From the NCBI GenBank assembly GCA_021648445.1, contig JAKISU010000006.1, forward strand, positions 1 through 50,482: a stretch of DNA of 50,482 bases. The letters are read 5' to 3'. The first letter of the stretch is position 1; each line of letters starts with the position of its first letter. Positions 10,411-20,929 of this stretch are shown in pieces. Made by a program: the position numbers and the translations under genes. The notes beneath the pieces are model-generated. The model was given only the letters and a program-made list of their open reading frames with translations, was not told the origin of the DNA and did not search any database. Origin of the DNA: Flavobacteriaceae bacterium. GTDB taxonomy: Bacteria; Bacteroidota; Bacteroidia; Flavobacteriales; Flavobacteriaceae.

Positions 10411-10866
10411 TTGAAAAATTTGCAAAAACATATTGATATAAAAAAGTTTTTACCGCATAGAGCTCCAATGCTTATGGTAGATTATATTACAGATTTTGAT
10501 GAAGATACAGTAAAAACTATTTTTAAAATTGAACCTGATTGCATCTTTGTTTCAGATAATATATTATCAGAATGTGGATTGGTAGAAAATGCAGCACAAA
10601 CTTGTTCTTCTATTGTAGGGAAGAGTTATTTTGCCGAAGATGACTTTGAAGGTTTAACAAATGATGTTATAGGCTTTATAAGTGTAATCAAATCAATAAA
10701 TATTTATAGCTTGCCAATTGTAAAACAAACAATTACGACAAAAGCTATTCTAGTTTCTAGATTTGATACCGATTCATATAGTATTTGTACGATAAAGTGT
10801 ACAGTTGAAAATAAAACTACTTTATTAGCTGACTGTGAAATGAATTTATTCATTCAAGAAGTATGA
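10411..10866 (+). CDS. Hotdog-fold dehydratase-like protein (second copy)
   Basis: KFLPHRAPMLMVDYITDF; VENAAQTCSSIVG; TTG start abutting the previous stop. Confidence 0.75.
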   Translation: MKNLQKHIDIKKFLPHRAPMLMVDYITDFDEDTVKTIFKIEPDCIFVSDNILSECGLVENAAQTCSSIVGKSYFAEDDFEGLTNDVIGFISVIKSINIYSLPIVKQTITTKAILVSRFDTDSYSICTIKCTVENKTTLLADCEMNLFIQEV

Positions 10867-11267
10867 AAAAAAAAGATGTACCTCAAGATAAAAGTAATTT
10901 AGAGTCTGTCAGCTTTAGAGAACTTTGTTATGCTGTTGACGAAAACGGAGAGTATGTTACAGCAAATAGTACAGGCTGGAATCCTAAAACTATAGCTTTA
11001 AATAATGCCATTCAAGAAATTAATGAGCGTATTAAAAAAGCAAAGACCAATGTTTTAAACAATCAAACGAGTCCTATTGAATATTATATGGAAGTACATA
11101 AGATGGATCTTTCTATTTTAGCTAGTTATGTCGGTATGTGGAAATGGCGAGTAAAAAGGCATTTCAAACCTTCAGTTTTTGAAAAATTAAATACTAAAAT
11201 TTTAAATAAATACGCTACTGTTTTTGATATATCAATAGCACAATTACAAAATATTCAAAGCAACTAA
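10863..11267 (+). CDS. Conserved hypothetical protein, possible HTH-like C-terminus
   Basis: ATGA overlap with upstream gene; YYMEVHKMDLSILASYVGMWKWRVKRHFKP resembles a degenerate helix-turn-helix. Confidence 0.6.
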   Translation: MKKKDVPQDKSNLESVSFRELCYAVDENGEYVTANSTGWNPKTIALNNAIQEINERIKKAKTNVLNNQTSPIEYYMEVHKMDLSILASYVGMWKWRVKRHFKPSVFEKLNTKILNKYATVFDISIAQLQNIQSN

Positions 11268-12262
11268 TGAAGATAGATTTTACACATAATCAATCTGCCC
11301 ATTGTGAAAACGGAGTAGTTTCAAATTTATTAAAACACAACGGGCATGATATTAGTGAACCTATGGTTTTTGGTATTGGTTCAGGTTTGTTTTTTGTATA
11401 TATTCCTTTTTTAAAAGTAAATTATGCTCCGGCAATAAGTTTTAGACCAATGCCCGGTTTTATCTTTAAACGTTTTAGTAAGCGTTTAAAAATAAAAGTA
11501 AAGCGTTATAAATTTAGAGATGAAAAGAAGGCACAATTAGCTTTAGATGCTGAGCTGAAAAATAACAATCCGGTTGGCTTACAGGTTGGTGTGTATAATT
11601 TAACCTATTTTCCTGATGAATATCGTTTTCATTTTAATGCGCATAATATGGTAGTTTATGGTAAAAAAGATAATACCTATTTAATTAGCGATCCTGTAAT
11701 GGAAAAGGTTACTACCTTAACAGAAAAAGAATTGGAAAAAGTACGTTTTGCTAAAGGCGCTTTTGCACCTAAAGGACATATGTATTATCCTATAAATTAT
11801 CCTGAAAAGTTAGATTTAGAAAAAGCCATAAAAAAAGGAATTAAAAGTACTTGTAGAGATATGCTGGCTCCTGTACCCATTGTTGGTGTAAAAGGAATCC
11901 GTAAAGTGGCAAAATTAATTCGAAAATGGCCGGTTAAATTAGGTACAAAAAAGGCAAATCATTATTTGGGTCAAATAGTAAGAATGCAGGAAGAAATTGG
12001 TACCGGCGGAGGTGGATTCCGCTTTATATATGGTGCTTTTTTAGAAGAAGCATCCGTTATTCTAAGCAATCCTAAATTGAAAGAATTGTCTCATGAAATT
12101 ACTCAAATTGGCGATCTATGGCGTGATTTTGCGTTAGATGCTTCACGTATCTATAAAAATAGAAGTTCAGAAGTAGATGGATATAATAAAGTAGCTGATA
12201 AACTCGTAATTATTGCTGATAAAGAAGAAAATTTCTTTAAAAAATTAAAAAAGGCGATTTAA
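11267..12262 (+). CDS. BtrH N-terminal domain / DUF4872-like protein
   Basis: HCENGVVSNLLKHNGHDISEPMVFGIGSGLFFVY matches the recalled family signature. Confidence 0.75.
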   Translation: MKIDFTHNQSAHCENGVVSNLLKHNGHDISEPMVFGIGSGLFFVYIPFLKVNYAPAISFRPMPGFIFKRFSKRLKIKVKRYKFRDEKKAQLALDAELKNNNPVGLQVGVYNLTYFPDEYRFHFNAHNMVVYGKKDNTYLISDPVMEKVTTLTEKELEKVRFAKGAFAPKGHMYYPINYPEKLDLEKAIKKGIKSTCRDMLAPVPIVGVKGIRKVAKLIRKWPVKLGTKKANHYLGQIVRMQEEIGTGGGGFRFIYGAFLEEASVILSNPKLKELSHEITQIGDLWRDFALDASRIYKNRSSEVDGYNKVADKLVIIADKEENFFKKLKKAI

Positions 12263-12265
12263 CTT

Positions 12266-13021
12266 ATGAGTTCTTCTATAATACATATTCAAGAGATATC
12301 CAAAAAGTATAAAGGAGCTGATGAATACTCAATTCAACAATTAAGTCTGTCAATTGCTGAAGGAGAAATAATTGGATTATTAGGACCAAACGGAGCTGGT
12401 AAAACTACATTGATATCAATGCTTTGTGGTTTGTTAAAACCGACTTCCGGCAGTTTAACAATTAATGATTTATCATTCAAACAAAACAGTAAAAAAATAA
12501 AACAATTAATTGGCGTAGTACCACAAGAATACGCATTGTACCCTACACTTACTGCTTATGAAAATTTGATGTATTTTGGTTGTATGTATGGCTTATTTGG
12601 TAAGCAATTAAAACAAGTTGTATCAGAAAACCTAGAACGTCTCGGATTAACAAAATTTGCACACAAAAGAGTAGATACTTTTTCAGGAGGTATGAAAAGA
12701 AGAATCAATCTTATTGCCGGTATTTTACACAATCCTAAGATATTATTTTTAGATGAACCTACTGTAGGCGTTGATGTGCAATCTAAAAAAGTAATTATTG
12801 ACCATTTAAAAGAATTGAATAATAACGGAACTACAATAGTGTATACTTCACATCATTTAACCGAAGCCCAAGAATTTTGCACCAGAGTAGCTATATTAGA
12901 TAAGGGTATTATTATTTCTAAAGGTACACCTTCGTCTTTAATTGAGAGTACAGTTGATGCACATAATTTAGAAGATGTATTTATTTCATTAACAGGGCTA
13001 GCACTAAGAGACCATGCGTAA
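12266..13021 (+). CDS. ABC transporter ATP-binding protein
   Basis: Walker A GPNGAGKTT, signature FSGGMKRR, Walker B ILFLDEPTVG. Confidence 0.95.
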   Translation: MSSSIIHIQEISKKYKGADEYSIQQLSLSIAEGEIIGLLGPNGAGKTTLISMLCGLLKPTSGSLTINDLSFKQNSKKIKQLIGVVPQEYALYPTLTAYENLMYFGCMYGLFGKQLKQVVSENLERLGLTKFAHKRVDTFSGGMKRRINLIAGILHNPKILFLDEPTVGVDVQSKKVIIDHLKELNNNGTTIVYTSHHLTEAQEFCTRVAILDKGIIISKGTPSSLIESTVDAHNLEDVFISLTGLALRDHA

Positions 13022-14300
13022 GTTATTAATGTCGGCATATAAAGAAATGTTATTATTGGTAAGAGATCTTGGCGGATTGGCAATTTTATTTGTCATGCCT
13101 TTAGTGTTGATCATAACTGTAACATTGATTCAAGATAGTTCATTCAAGATAATGAACAATGTTAAGATACCGATTCTTTTTGTTGATAATGATAAAGGTG
13201 ATTTGTCAAAAACAATTCAAAATAACTTAGAAGAGAGTGATATTTTTGAGATCATAACGCAAAAAGACAATATTGATCTAACTGAAGAGCTTGCAAGAAC
13301 AGCGGTGTTAAAAGGCAAATACCAATTAGTTGTAATTATTCCAAAAGATATTACGATTGATTTACAGAGGAAAGTTTCACAAAATGTTTCAAAAATTTTA
13401 AGTGAATTAGGCGTAGAAGAAGATACTTTGAGAAATAAAGAGCTTATTTCTGCTAAAGAAATTAAACTATATTTTGACCCGGCTTCACAGAAAACATTTA
13501 AAAATGCTGTAATGAACAGTATTGATAAAATGATAGCCAAAATAGAATCGAAGTCAATTTATAGTGCTTTTCAAGAAGAGTTTAGTGAAGATGGAGTAGA
13601 GAATGACTCTTCATTGGATGAGGGTAATTTCATAACATTTAAAGAAATAAATCCCAAAGAAGGAGGCGAAGATATATTTCCTAATTCAACGCAACACAAT
13701 GTACCGGCATGGACGCTTTTTGCTATTTTCTTTATTGTAATTCCATTATCAATTAATGTTGTAAAAGAGAAAAGTCAAGGTACTTTTGTGCGATTAAGAA
13801 CAAACCCTGTATCATATGCTACAGTTTTAGGCGGTAAAATAATTACTTATTTAATAGTTTGTTTAATACAATTCTTATTAATGCTTGCCATTGGTGTATT
13901 TATATTTCCGTATTTAGGATTAGCAACTTTAGAAGTAGGATCAAATTTCATCGTATTGTTTTTAGTAGCATTATTCTCTGGCTTAGCGGCAATAGGCTTT
14001 GGAATTTTATTAGGTACATTGGCTAAAACTTATGAGCAAGCGCCACCGTTTGGTGCTACTGCTGTTGTTATTTTAGCAGCAATTGGAGGCGTTTGGGTTC
14101 CGGTATTTATGATGCCTCAATTTATGCAAACATTATCTAATATATCTCCAATGAGTTGGGGCTTAAATGCTTTTTACGATGTATTTTTACGTCATGGTGG
14201 TATTGTAGAAGTATTACCGGAAATAGGACTATTATTCCTATTTTTTATAATAACCGTTGCTATTTCAATATTTTATGATAAAAAAAAGAGAGCAGTTTAG
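13014..14300 (+). CDS. ABC-2 type transporter permease
   Basis: N-terminal TM plus C-terminal TM bundle; overlaps the ATPase gene by 8 bp. Confidence 0.88.
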   Translation: MRKLLMSAYKEMLLLVRDLGGLAILFVMPLVLIITVTLIQDSSFKIMNNVKIPILFVDNDKGDLSKTIQNNLEESDIFEIITQKDNIDLTEELARTAVLKGKYQLVVIIPKDITIDLQRKVSQNVSKILSELGVEEDTLRNKELISAKEIKLYFDPASQKTFKNAVMNSIDKMIAKIESKSIYSAFQEEFSEDGVENDSSLDEGNFITFKEINPKEGGEDIFPNSTQHNVPAWTLFAIFFIVIPLSINVVKEKSQGTFVRLRTNPVSYATVLGGKIITYLIVCLIQFLLMLAIGVFIFPYLGLATLEVGSNFIVLFLVALFSGLAAIGFGILLGTLAKTYEQAPPFGATAVVILAAIGGVWVPVFMMPQFMQTLSNISPMSWGLNAFYDVFLRHGGIVEVLPEIGLLFLFFIITVAISIFYDKKKRAV

Positions 14301-14338
14301 ATATATCAAAAGAATATTAATTTGATTACCAACTATAT

Positions 14339-14785
14339 TTGACACAAAATCTTAAATACAAAAATGTGAATACAATTAGCTTTGAATCAACTATTCGAGT
14401 TCGTTTTAATGAAACTGACCCTTTAGGTATTGTTTGGCATGGCTATTATATTACCTATTTTGAAGACGGACGGGAAGCCTTTGGCAGAGCGCATAATATT
14501 TCATATTTAGAAATAAAAAAAAATGGATTTACAACACCAATAGTAAGATCAATATGTGAACATAAATTGCCTTTAAAATATGGCGAAATTGCTAAAATCA
14601 AAACTACTTTTATTGATACATTAGCTGCAAAAATGATTTTTAAATATGAGATCTTTAACCCTGAAGGGAAAGTAGTATGTACAGGAGAAACGGTACAGGT
14701 CTTTGTTGATGATGATGGAGAATTATCATTGACACAACCCAAATTTTTTGAAGATTGGAAACGAAAAATGCGTTTGTTAGAATAA
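14339..14785 (+). CDS. Acyl-CoA thioesterase (4HBT/YbgC-like)
   Basis: RVRFNETDPLGIVWHGYYITYFEDGREAF motif; TTG start. Confidence 0.85.
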   Translation: MTQNLKYKNVNTISFESTIRVRFNETDPLGIVWHGYYITYFEDGREAFGRAHNISYLEIKKNGFTTPIVRSICEHKLPLKYGEIAKIKTTFIDTLAAKMIFKYEIFNPEGKVVCTGETVQVFVDDDGELSLTQPKFFEDWKRKMRLLE

Positions 14786-14789
14786 TATA

Positions 14790-15971
14790 ATGATGGATGT
14801 TTTTGTTTCATATAATAATATTGTTTCCGTTTTAGGGTTTAATACCTTGTCTAATATTAAAAATGTTTCAAAAGGAATATCCGGTATTAAAAAGCATATC
14901 AATAAAAAAGTGATAAAAACACCATTTTATGCTGCCATAATTGATACCAATGAACTAGATGATGCTTTTGAAAAAATTGGAAATATCAAAAAATATACTC
15001 GTTTAGAAAAGATGATGATCTTGTCACTAAACGATGTTATTCAACAATCTAAAGTATCACTAGATAAAAAGACTGCACTAATTATTTCTACCACCAAAGG
15101 GAATGTTGATGCGCTTGATTCTGAATCAGAATTTTCGAAAGAAAGAGCTTATTTACCAGAATTAGGGAAGCAGATTCAACATTTTTTTGGTTTTGAAAAT
15201 GAAGCAATTGTTGTATCGAATGCTTGTGTATCAGGTATTTTATCCATTGCAATTGCAAAACGTTTGATACAAAGCAGAGTTTATGAGAATGCATTAATTG
15301 TTAGCGGAGATGTAGTTTCAGAGTTTATTCTATCGGGATTCAATTCGTTTCAGGCTATTAGTGAAAAACCATGCAAACCATTTTCAAAAAATAGAACAGG
15401 AATAACTATTGGTGAAGCAGCTGCTTCAGTTCTAGTTACTTCTAATAAAGATTTTATATCTGATGATGCTGTTAAAATACTAGGAGATAGTTCTTGCAAT
15501 GATGCAAATCATATTTCAGGTCCTTCTCGTACCGGTGAAGGTCTGTATAGAAGTATGTTAGCTGCTTTTACAGAAGCAAAGATCCAACCAAATACCATTG
15601 ATTACATTTCAGCGCATGGCACAGCAACTCCATTTAATGATGAAATGGAAGCTATTGCTATAAATAGAATGGAATTGGGCAATGTACCGCTCAACAGTTT
15701 AAAAGGGTATTACGGACATACATTAGGAGCTTCCGGGTTGCTAGAAACCGTCATAGGTATGCAATCATTGTTTAATAATGTCTTGTACACTTCTTTAGGT
15801 TTTGATGAATTAGGTGTTTCACAAAAAGTAAATGTGATTAAAAAAAATGAAAGTAAAGAGTTAACTACTTTCTTAAAAACAGCTTCAGGTTTTGGAGGAT
15901 GTAATACAGCCGTATTATTTAAAAAAAATAAAGAATTAATAAAAGAATTAGTATGCCAAATAAATCATTAA
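14790..15971 (+). CDS. Beta-ketoacyl-ACP synthase family protein
   Basis: SNACVSGILSIA active site, SAHGTATPFND, YGHTLGASG, GFGGCNTA. Confidence 0.88.
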   Translation: MMDVFVSYNNIVSVLGFNTLSNIKNVSKGISGIKKHINKKVIKTPFYAAIIDTNELDDAFEKIGNIKKYTRLEKMMILSLNDVIQQSKVSLDKKTALIISTTKGNVDALDSESEFSKERAYLPELGKQIQHFFGFENEAIVVSNACVSGILSIAIAKRLIQSRVYENALIVSGDVVSEFILSGFNSFQAISEKPCKPFSKNRTGITIGEAAASVLVTSNKDFISDDAVKILGDSSCNDANHISGPSRTGEGLYRSMLAAFTEAKIQPNTIDYISAHGTATPFNDEMEAIAINRMELGNVPLNSLKGYYGHTLGASGLLETVIGMQSLFNNVLYTSLGFDELGVSQKVNVIKKNESKELTTFLKTASGFGGCNTAVLFKKNKELIKELVCQINH

Positions 15972-17014
15972 GAGCTATAGATGCAATACAGGAAGCACAA
16001 AAAATTGCTTATGCACCTTTTGTATTTCAAACGACAGTTTCATTAAGAAAACTAGGTATTTTTGATCTTATTTTTGCGAGAAGAAAAAAAGGCGGAATTA
16101 CAATAGAAGAAATTTCAAAAGAATTATCAATTAGTACCTATGGAATAGGCGTATTGTTAGAAATAGCTGAAAGTAGTGATATAGTCAGTAAAAATGATGA
16201 AAATAAATACGAACTAACTAAAATTGGTTATTTTCTAAATTATAACGAAACAGTTGATGTCAACATAAATTTCACAAATGATGTTTGCTATAAAGGATTA
16301 TACCATTTAAATGAATCTATAAAAACGGGTAAACCAGAAGGTCTAAAAGAATTAGGTGATTGGAATACTATTTATGAAGGTCTATCTCAATTAACTCCCG
16401 AAGTACAAAAATCTTGGTTTGAATTTGATCATCATTATTCTGATGACGTATTTAATGATGCTTTAAAAATAGTTTTTAGAAGCAATCCGAAATTAATATT
16501 TGATATTGGCGGTAATACAGGAAAATTCGCGATAAGTAGTTGTAATTACAATAATGATGTTTCCATAAAAATAATTGATTTGCCGGGTCAATTAAATAAA
16601 GCACTAGCCAATATTAAAAGTGAATCTTTTGAGAATAGAGTTTCCGGATATGAAATAGATTGGTTAAAGGACGACCTGCAAATTCCTAAAGGAGCAGATG
16701 TTATATGGATGAGTCAGTTTTTAGATTGTTTTTCTAAAGAAGAAATTCTAAAAATATTAATGACCTGTGTAGCATCTATGGATGATAAAACCGAGTTATT
16801 AATTATGGAAACCTATACAGATAGGCAAAAGTTTGATAATGCAAAGTTTATTTTAGAAGCCACCTCAATATATTTTACAGTAATGGCAAACGGTAACAGT
16901 AAAATGTATAAAGCTTCAGAGTTGATAGAATTAGTTGATAAGGCAGGAATGATGATTAAAGAAGATATAAGTGTTGGCGATTATCATACCATATTAGTTT
17001 GTAAAAAGAAGTAG
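15953..17014 (+). CDS. SAM-dependent (O-)methyltransferase
   Basis: FDIGGNTGKFAISS SAM-binding motif; N-terminal winged-helix-like domain. Confidence 0.85.
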   Translation: MPNKSLRAIDAIQEAQKIAYAPFVFQTTVSLRKLGIFDLIFARRKKGGITIEEISKELSISTYGIGVLLEIAESSDIVSKNDENKYELTKIGYFLNYNETVDVNINFTNDVCYKGLYHLNESIKTGKPEGLKELGDWNTIYEGLSQLTPEVQKSWFEFDHHYSDDVFNDALKIVFRSNPKLIFDIGGNTGKFAISSCNYNNDVSIKIIDLPGQLNKALANIKSESFENRVSGYEIDWLKDDLQIPKGADVIWMSQFLDCFSKEEILKILMTCVASMDDKTELLIMETYTDRQKFDNAKFILEATSIYFTVMANGNSKMYKASELIELVDKAGMMIKEDISVGDYHTILVCKKK

Positions 17015-17017
17015 AAC

Positions 17018-17647
17018 GTGGTAGATACTGCATATCATATAAAATCATTTTGTCATATTAAGAACAATACAGTTTCTTTAAATGGTTCTATAATTTACCA
17101 AAACGAAACTAAAGGATTTCCAGAATTTATAAAAACTGCATACAAAGCTGTAGAGACAAATTATCCAAAGTTTTTTAAAATGGATAATTTAAGTAAATTA
17201 GCTTTTTTAGCAGCAGATATTTTATTGAAAAATGAAGATTTAGATACAGAAATAGATAACAATATCGCTATTATATTTTCTAACAGATCTTCCAGTTTAG
17301 ACACAGATAGAAAATATCAGGAATCTATTCAGAATAAAGAGAGTTATTATCCAAGTCCTGCCGTTTTTGTATATACACTACCAAACATTTGTATTGGCGA
17401 AATTAGTATTAAACATAAGCTGTATTCTGAAAATAGTTTTTTTATCTTTGACAGCTTTAATGCACAACATTTGTTTGCTTATACGAGTAGCTTATTATTG
17501 ACAAATAAAGCAAATGAAGTTCTTTGTGGATGGGTTGAGTTTGATGATAAACAGTATGAGGCATTCTTATATTTAGTGTCTAAAGAAGGAACAATTAAGC
17601 ATACAACAAAAGAAATAACCAAATTATATCAATTAAAATTAAATTAA
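17018..17647 (+). CDS. Short ketosynthase-like protein lacking the C-terminal half
   Basis: IIFSNRSSSLDTDRKYQ...YPSPAVFVYTLPNICIGEISIKH resembles a KS N-terminal region; GTG start; operonic. Confidence 0.55.
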   Translation: MVDTAYHIKSFCHIKNNTVSLNGSIIYQNETKGFPEFIKTAYKAVETNYPKFFKMDNLSKLAFLAADILLKNEDLDTEIDNNIAIIFSNRSSSLDTDRKYQESIQNKESYYPSPAVFVYTLPNICIGEISIKHKLYSENSFFIFDSFNAQHLFAYTSSLLLTNKANEVLCGWVEFDDKQYEAFLYLVSKEGTIKHTTKEITKLYQLKLN

Positions 17648-17904
17648 TGGAAGGATTAAAGCAAGAGTTAAAAGAAAAGATCATAGAGCAATTGAATTTA
17701 GAAGATGTAGCAATAGAAGAAATAGAAGATGACGACTCTCTTTTTGGTGATGGATTAGGCTTAGATTCAATTGATGCGCTTGAGTTAATTGTAATGCTAG
17801 ATAAAGATTATGGAATTAAATTGACCGACCCTAAAGAAGGGAAAAAAATATTCAAATCTATTGAAGTAATGGCTGATTATATTGCAGAACATAGAACAAA
17901 ATAG
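17647..17904 (+). CDS. Acyl carrier protein
   Basis: GDGLGLDSIDALELIVML motif. Confidence 0.9.
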   Translation: MEGLKQELKEKIIEQLNLEDVAIEEIEDDDSLFGDGLGLDSIDALELIVMLDKDYGIKLTDPKEGKKIFKSIEVMADYIAEHRTK

Positions 17905-19098
17905 ATGAATAAAGGAGTTGCCATTACCGGTATGGGAATTATTTCTTCAATAGGAAATACTGTTGAAGAAAATTATAATTCGTTAGTACAAAGTAAAAAT
18001 GGGATCTCTAAAATTTCAAAAATAAAGACACGTCATAAAGACGTTATCAAGGTTGGTGAAATTTCCTTTAGTAATGACGAACTTATCCGTCAGCTAAATT
18101 TACCTGAATCTAATAACTATTCCAGAACAGCATTATTAGGTGTAATTGCTGCTAAACAAGCTATAACTAATGCAACTATTAATGAAGGTTTTGATTGTAG
18201 AACAGGATTGATATCTGCAACCAGTGTTGGAGGTATGGATAAGACTGAACAATATTTTTATGAGTATTTAACTGATAAAAAGAATCGTAAATATATTGAA
18301 GGACATCATGCAGGAGACTCAACTCAGAAAATAGCTGCACAATTAGGAATTACTGATTTTGTTACTACGATCAGTACTGCATGTTCTTCTTCAGCCAATG
18401 CTATTATGTTAGGCGCACGATTGATAAAAGCCGGAAAGTTAGATAGAGTAGTGGTTGGAGGTTCAGATTGTTTATCTAAATTCACTATTAACGGATTCAA
18501 ATCGTTGATGATATTATCTGATACAGATTGTGCTCCGTTTGACGAAAACAGAAAAGGATTAAATTTAGGAGAGGCAGCAGCTTTTTTGGTATTAGAATCT
18601 GATAAAATAGTTAAAAATAATAATAAAAAAGTATTGGCCTATGTTTCCGGTTATGGAAACTCCAATGATGCTTTTCATCAAACAGCATCTTCAGAAAATG
18701 GTGATGGAGCAACATTGGCAATGCAAAAAGCATTAAAAATTTCAGGATTAAAACCTGAACAGATAGATTATATCAATGCACATGGCACAGCAACCTCTAA
18801 TAACGACCTATCAGAAAGTAAAGCAATTAGAAGAGTTTTTGCTGATAATATTCCTGATATAAGTTCTACAAAAGCATTTACAGGACATACTTTAGCTGCC
18901 GCAGCAGCAATTGAGGCAGTATATGCTATATTAGCAATACAACATAATATTATTTTTCCGAACCTAAATTTTAAGACCGCTATTGAAGAAACAGGAATTG
19001 TTCCGGTTACAACTATAAAAGAGAAAGAGATAACACATGTGCTTTCTAATTCTTTTGGTTTCGGGGGCAATTGTTCTACATTAATATTTTCTAAATGA
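17905..19098 (+). CDS. Beta-ketoacyl-ACP synthase
   Basis: STACSSSANAIMLG, NAHGTATSNND, KAFTGHTLAAAAAIE, SNSFGFGGN. Confidence 0.92.
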   Translation: MNKGVAITGMGIISSIGNTVEENYNSLVQSKNGISKISKIKTRHKDVIKVGEISFSNDELIRQLNLPESNNYSRTALLGVIAAKQAITNATINEGFDCRTGLISATSVGGMDKTEQYFYEYLTDKKNRKYIEGHHAGDSTQKIAAQLGITDFVTTISTACSSSANAIMLGARLIKAGKLDRVVVGGSDCLSKFTINGFKSLMILSDTDCAPFDENRKGLNLGEAAAFLVLESDKIVKNNNKKVLAYVSGYGNSNDAFHQTASSENGDGATLAMQKALKISGLKPEQIDYINAHGTATSNNDLSESKAIRRVFADNIPDISSTKAFTGHTLAAAAAIEAVYAILAIQHNIIFPNLNFKTAIEETGIVPVTTIKEKEITHVLSNSFGFGGNCSTLIFSK

Positions 19099-20159
19099 GT
19101 CATTGTTATATAAATAGCGTTGGATGCATTTCAATACAACACACTTCTGATCAAACTCAGTTTTTAGATGAAGTAGTTATATATGATAAAAATGTAATAC
19201 CTGTTATTCCACCTAATTATAAAGCGTATATACCGCCTGTCGCAGCCAGAAGAATGGCTAAAGGTGTAAAAATGGGTGTTGTAGCTTCAAATTTAGCCTT
19301 AAAAGAAGCTGCTGTTGAATCACCGGATGCTATTATTACAGGAACAGGTATGGGATGTTTGATAGATTCAGAAAAATTTCTGGCAGCCATTATTGACAAT
19401 GACGAAGAGTACTTAACACCAACATCATTTATTCAATCAACACATAATACGGTTGGTGCTCAAGTGGCATTAGGATTAAAGTGCAACGCTTATAATTTTA
19501 CCTATGTACATGCTGCTGTATCTTTTGAGTCTTGTTTGATAGATGCTCAATTAATGTTGAATGAAGAGGAGGCTTCTACTATTTTAGTAGGAGGAATAGA
19601 CGAATTGGGTCCCATTACAACCAAATACCATGAGTTAGTTCATCATGTAAAAGATGGAGAGATTGATACATCAAAATTACTAGATTCTAAGACTAGCGGA
19701 AGTATATTTGCGGAAGGTGCTGCATTTTTTGTGCTATCAGACAAAAAACAAGAAAGTACCTATGCGCAATTTATTGATGTTGAGATAATAAGCGACCTGT
19801 CTATTGAAGCATTACAAAATAGAGTTCATAATTTTTTAGACCAAAATAACGTGTCTAGTAAGGATATTGATGCTGTTGTTTTAGGAAATAATGGTGACGT
19901 TGATTATGATGACTATTATAAAGAATTGCAAACAACTATTTTTGCAGATACACAACAGCTGTATTATAAACACTTAAGTGGAGAGTTTAGTACAGCATCT
20001 TCATTTGGATTTTGGATAGCTTCAAAAATTTTAAAGAACCAACAAGTCCCTGATGTTTTAAAGATGAATATTAAAGAGGTGAAAACATATAAAAATATCT
20101 TATTGTATAATCAGTATAGAGGTAAGAATCATAGTTTGGTTTTAATACAGTCATGTTAA
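19095..20159 (+). CDS. Ketosynthase-like protein without active-site Cys (chain-length-factor-like)
   Basis: KS fold segments but VHAAVSFESCLIDA at the nucleophile region; overlaps the upstream KS start/stop. Confidence 0.75.
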   Translation: MSHCYINSVGCISIQHTSDQTQFLDEVVIYDKNVIPVIPPNYKAYIPPVAARRMAKGVKMGVVASNLALKEAAVESPDAIITGTGMGCLIDSEKFLAAIIDNDEEYLTPTSFIQSTHNTVGAQVALGLKCNAYNFTYVHAAVSFESCLIDAQLMLNEEEASTILVGGIDELGPITTKYHELVHHVKDGEIDTSKLLDSKTSGSIFAEGAAFFVLSDKKQESTYAQFIDVEIISDLSIEALQNRVHNFLDQNNVSSKDIDAVVLGNNGDVDYDDYYKELQTTIFADTQQLYYKHLSGEFSTASSFGFWIASKILKNQQVPDVLKMNIKEVKTYKNILLYNQYRGKNHSLVLIQSC

Positions 20160-20929
20160 AATTTAGGTTAGTAAATAGCATTTTCTTTTTTTTAGCTATT
20201 GTTTTGTTGGTTTTGAATAGAGCAATTGATTTTCCTAACTATATATATGGTTTGCTTTTTCTAAGTTGGTTTTGCATTACTGCAATAGGTTCTTTTAACA
20301 TATTATGGAATTATCATTTGAATGCTTATAATTCAAACCCAACTATTTCAGGAAAGAAAGTAGCGATTACTTTTGATGATGGACCTAATGAGATTGTTAC
20401 ACCCAAAATACTTGCCTTATTGAAAAAGTACAATGCCAAAGCCACTTTTTTTTGTATCGGAAAAAATATAGAAGCAAATCCAATAGTATTCAAACAAATT
20501 ATTGAAGAAGGTCATAGTATTGGAAACCATTCATATACACATTCAAATAATTTCGGATTCTTTTCTAAATCAGTAGTTATTGAAGAAATTATAAAGACAA
20601 ATAAGCTATCTCAGAATTTGATAGGCAAAGAAATGAAATTGTTCAGACCCCCTTTTGGAGTTACAAATCCGTCAATTAGCAAAGCTTTAAAGCAAACGAA
20701 GCATCATGTAATTGGTTGGAATGTTAGATCTTTAGATACTGTAATTAAAGATGAAAATAAAATCTTTAATAGAATTACAAAACATCTAAAATCAGGTGAT
20801 GTTATATTGTTACATGATACAAATGAAAGGACAATAAACGTTTTGGAACAATTGTTGTTATTTTTACAGGAAAATAAATTTGAAATTAGTACAGTTGATA
20901 CATTATTTAATATAGATGCCTATGCATAA
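20153..20929 (+). CDS. Polysaccharide deacetylase (NodB-like) family protein
   Basis: TFDDGPNEIVTPKIL, GHSIGNHSYTH, RPPFG motifs. Confidence 0.92.
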   Translation: MLKFRLVNSIFFFLAIVLLVLNRAIDFPNYIYGLLFLSWFCITAIGSFNILWNYHLNAYNSNPTISGKKVAITFDDGPNEIVTPKILALLKKYNAKATFFCIGKNIEANPIVFKQIIEEGHSIGNHSYTHSNNFGFFSKSVVIEEIIKTNKLSQNLIGKEMKLFRPPFGVTNPSISKALKQTKHHVIGWNVRSLDTVIKDENKIFNRITKHLKSGDVILLHDTNERTINVLEQLLLFLQENKFEISTVDTLFNIDAYA

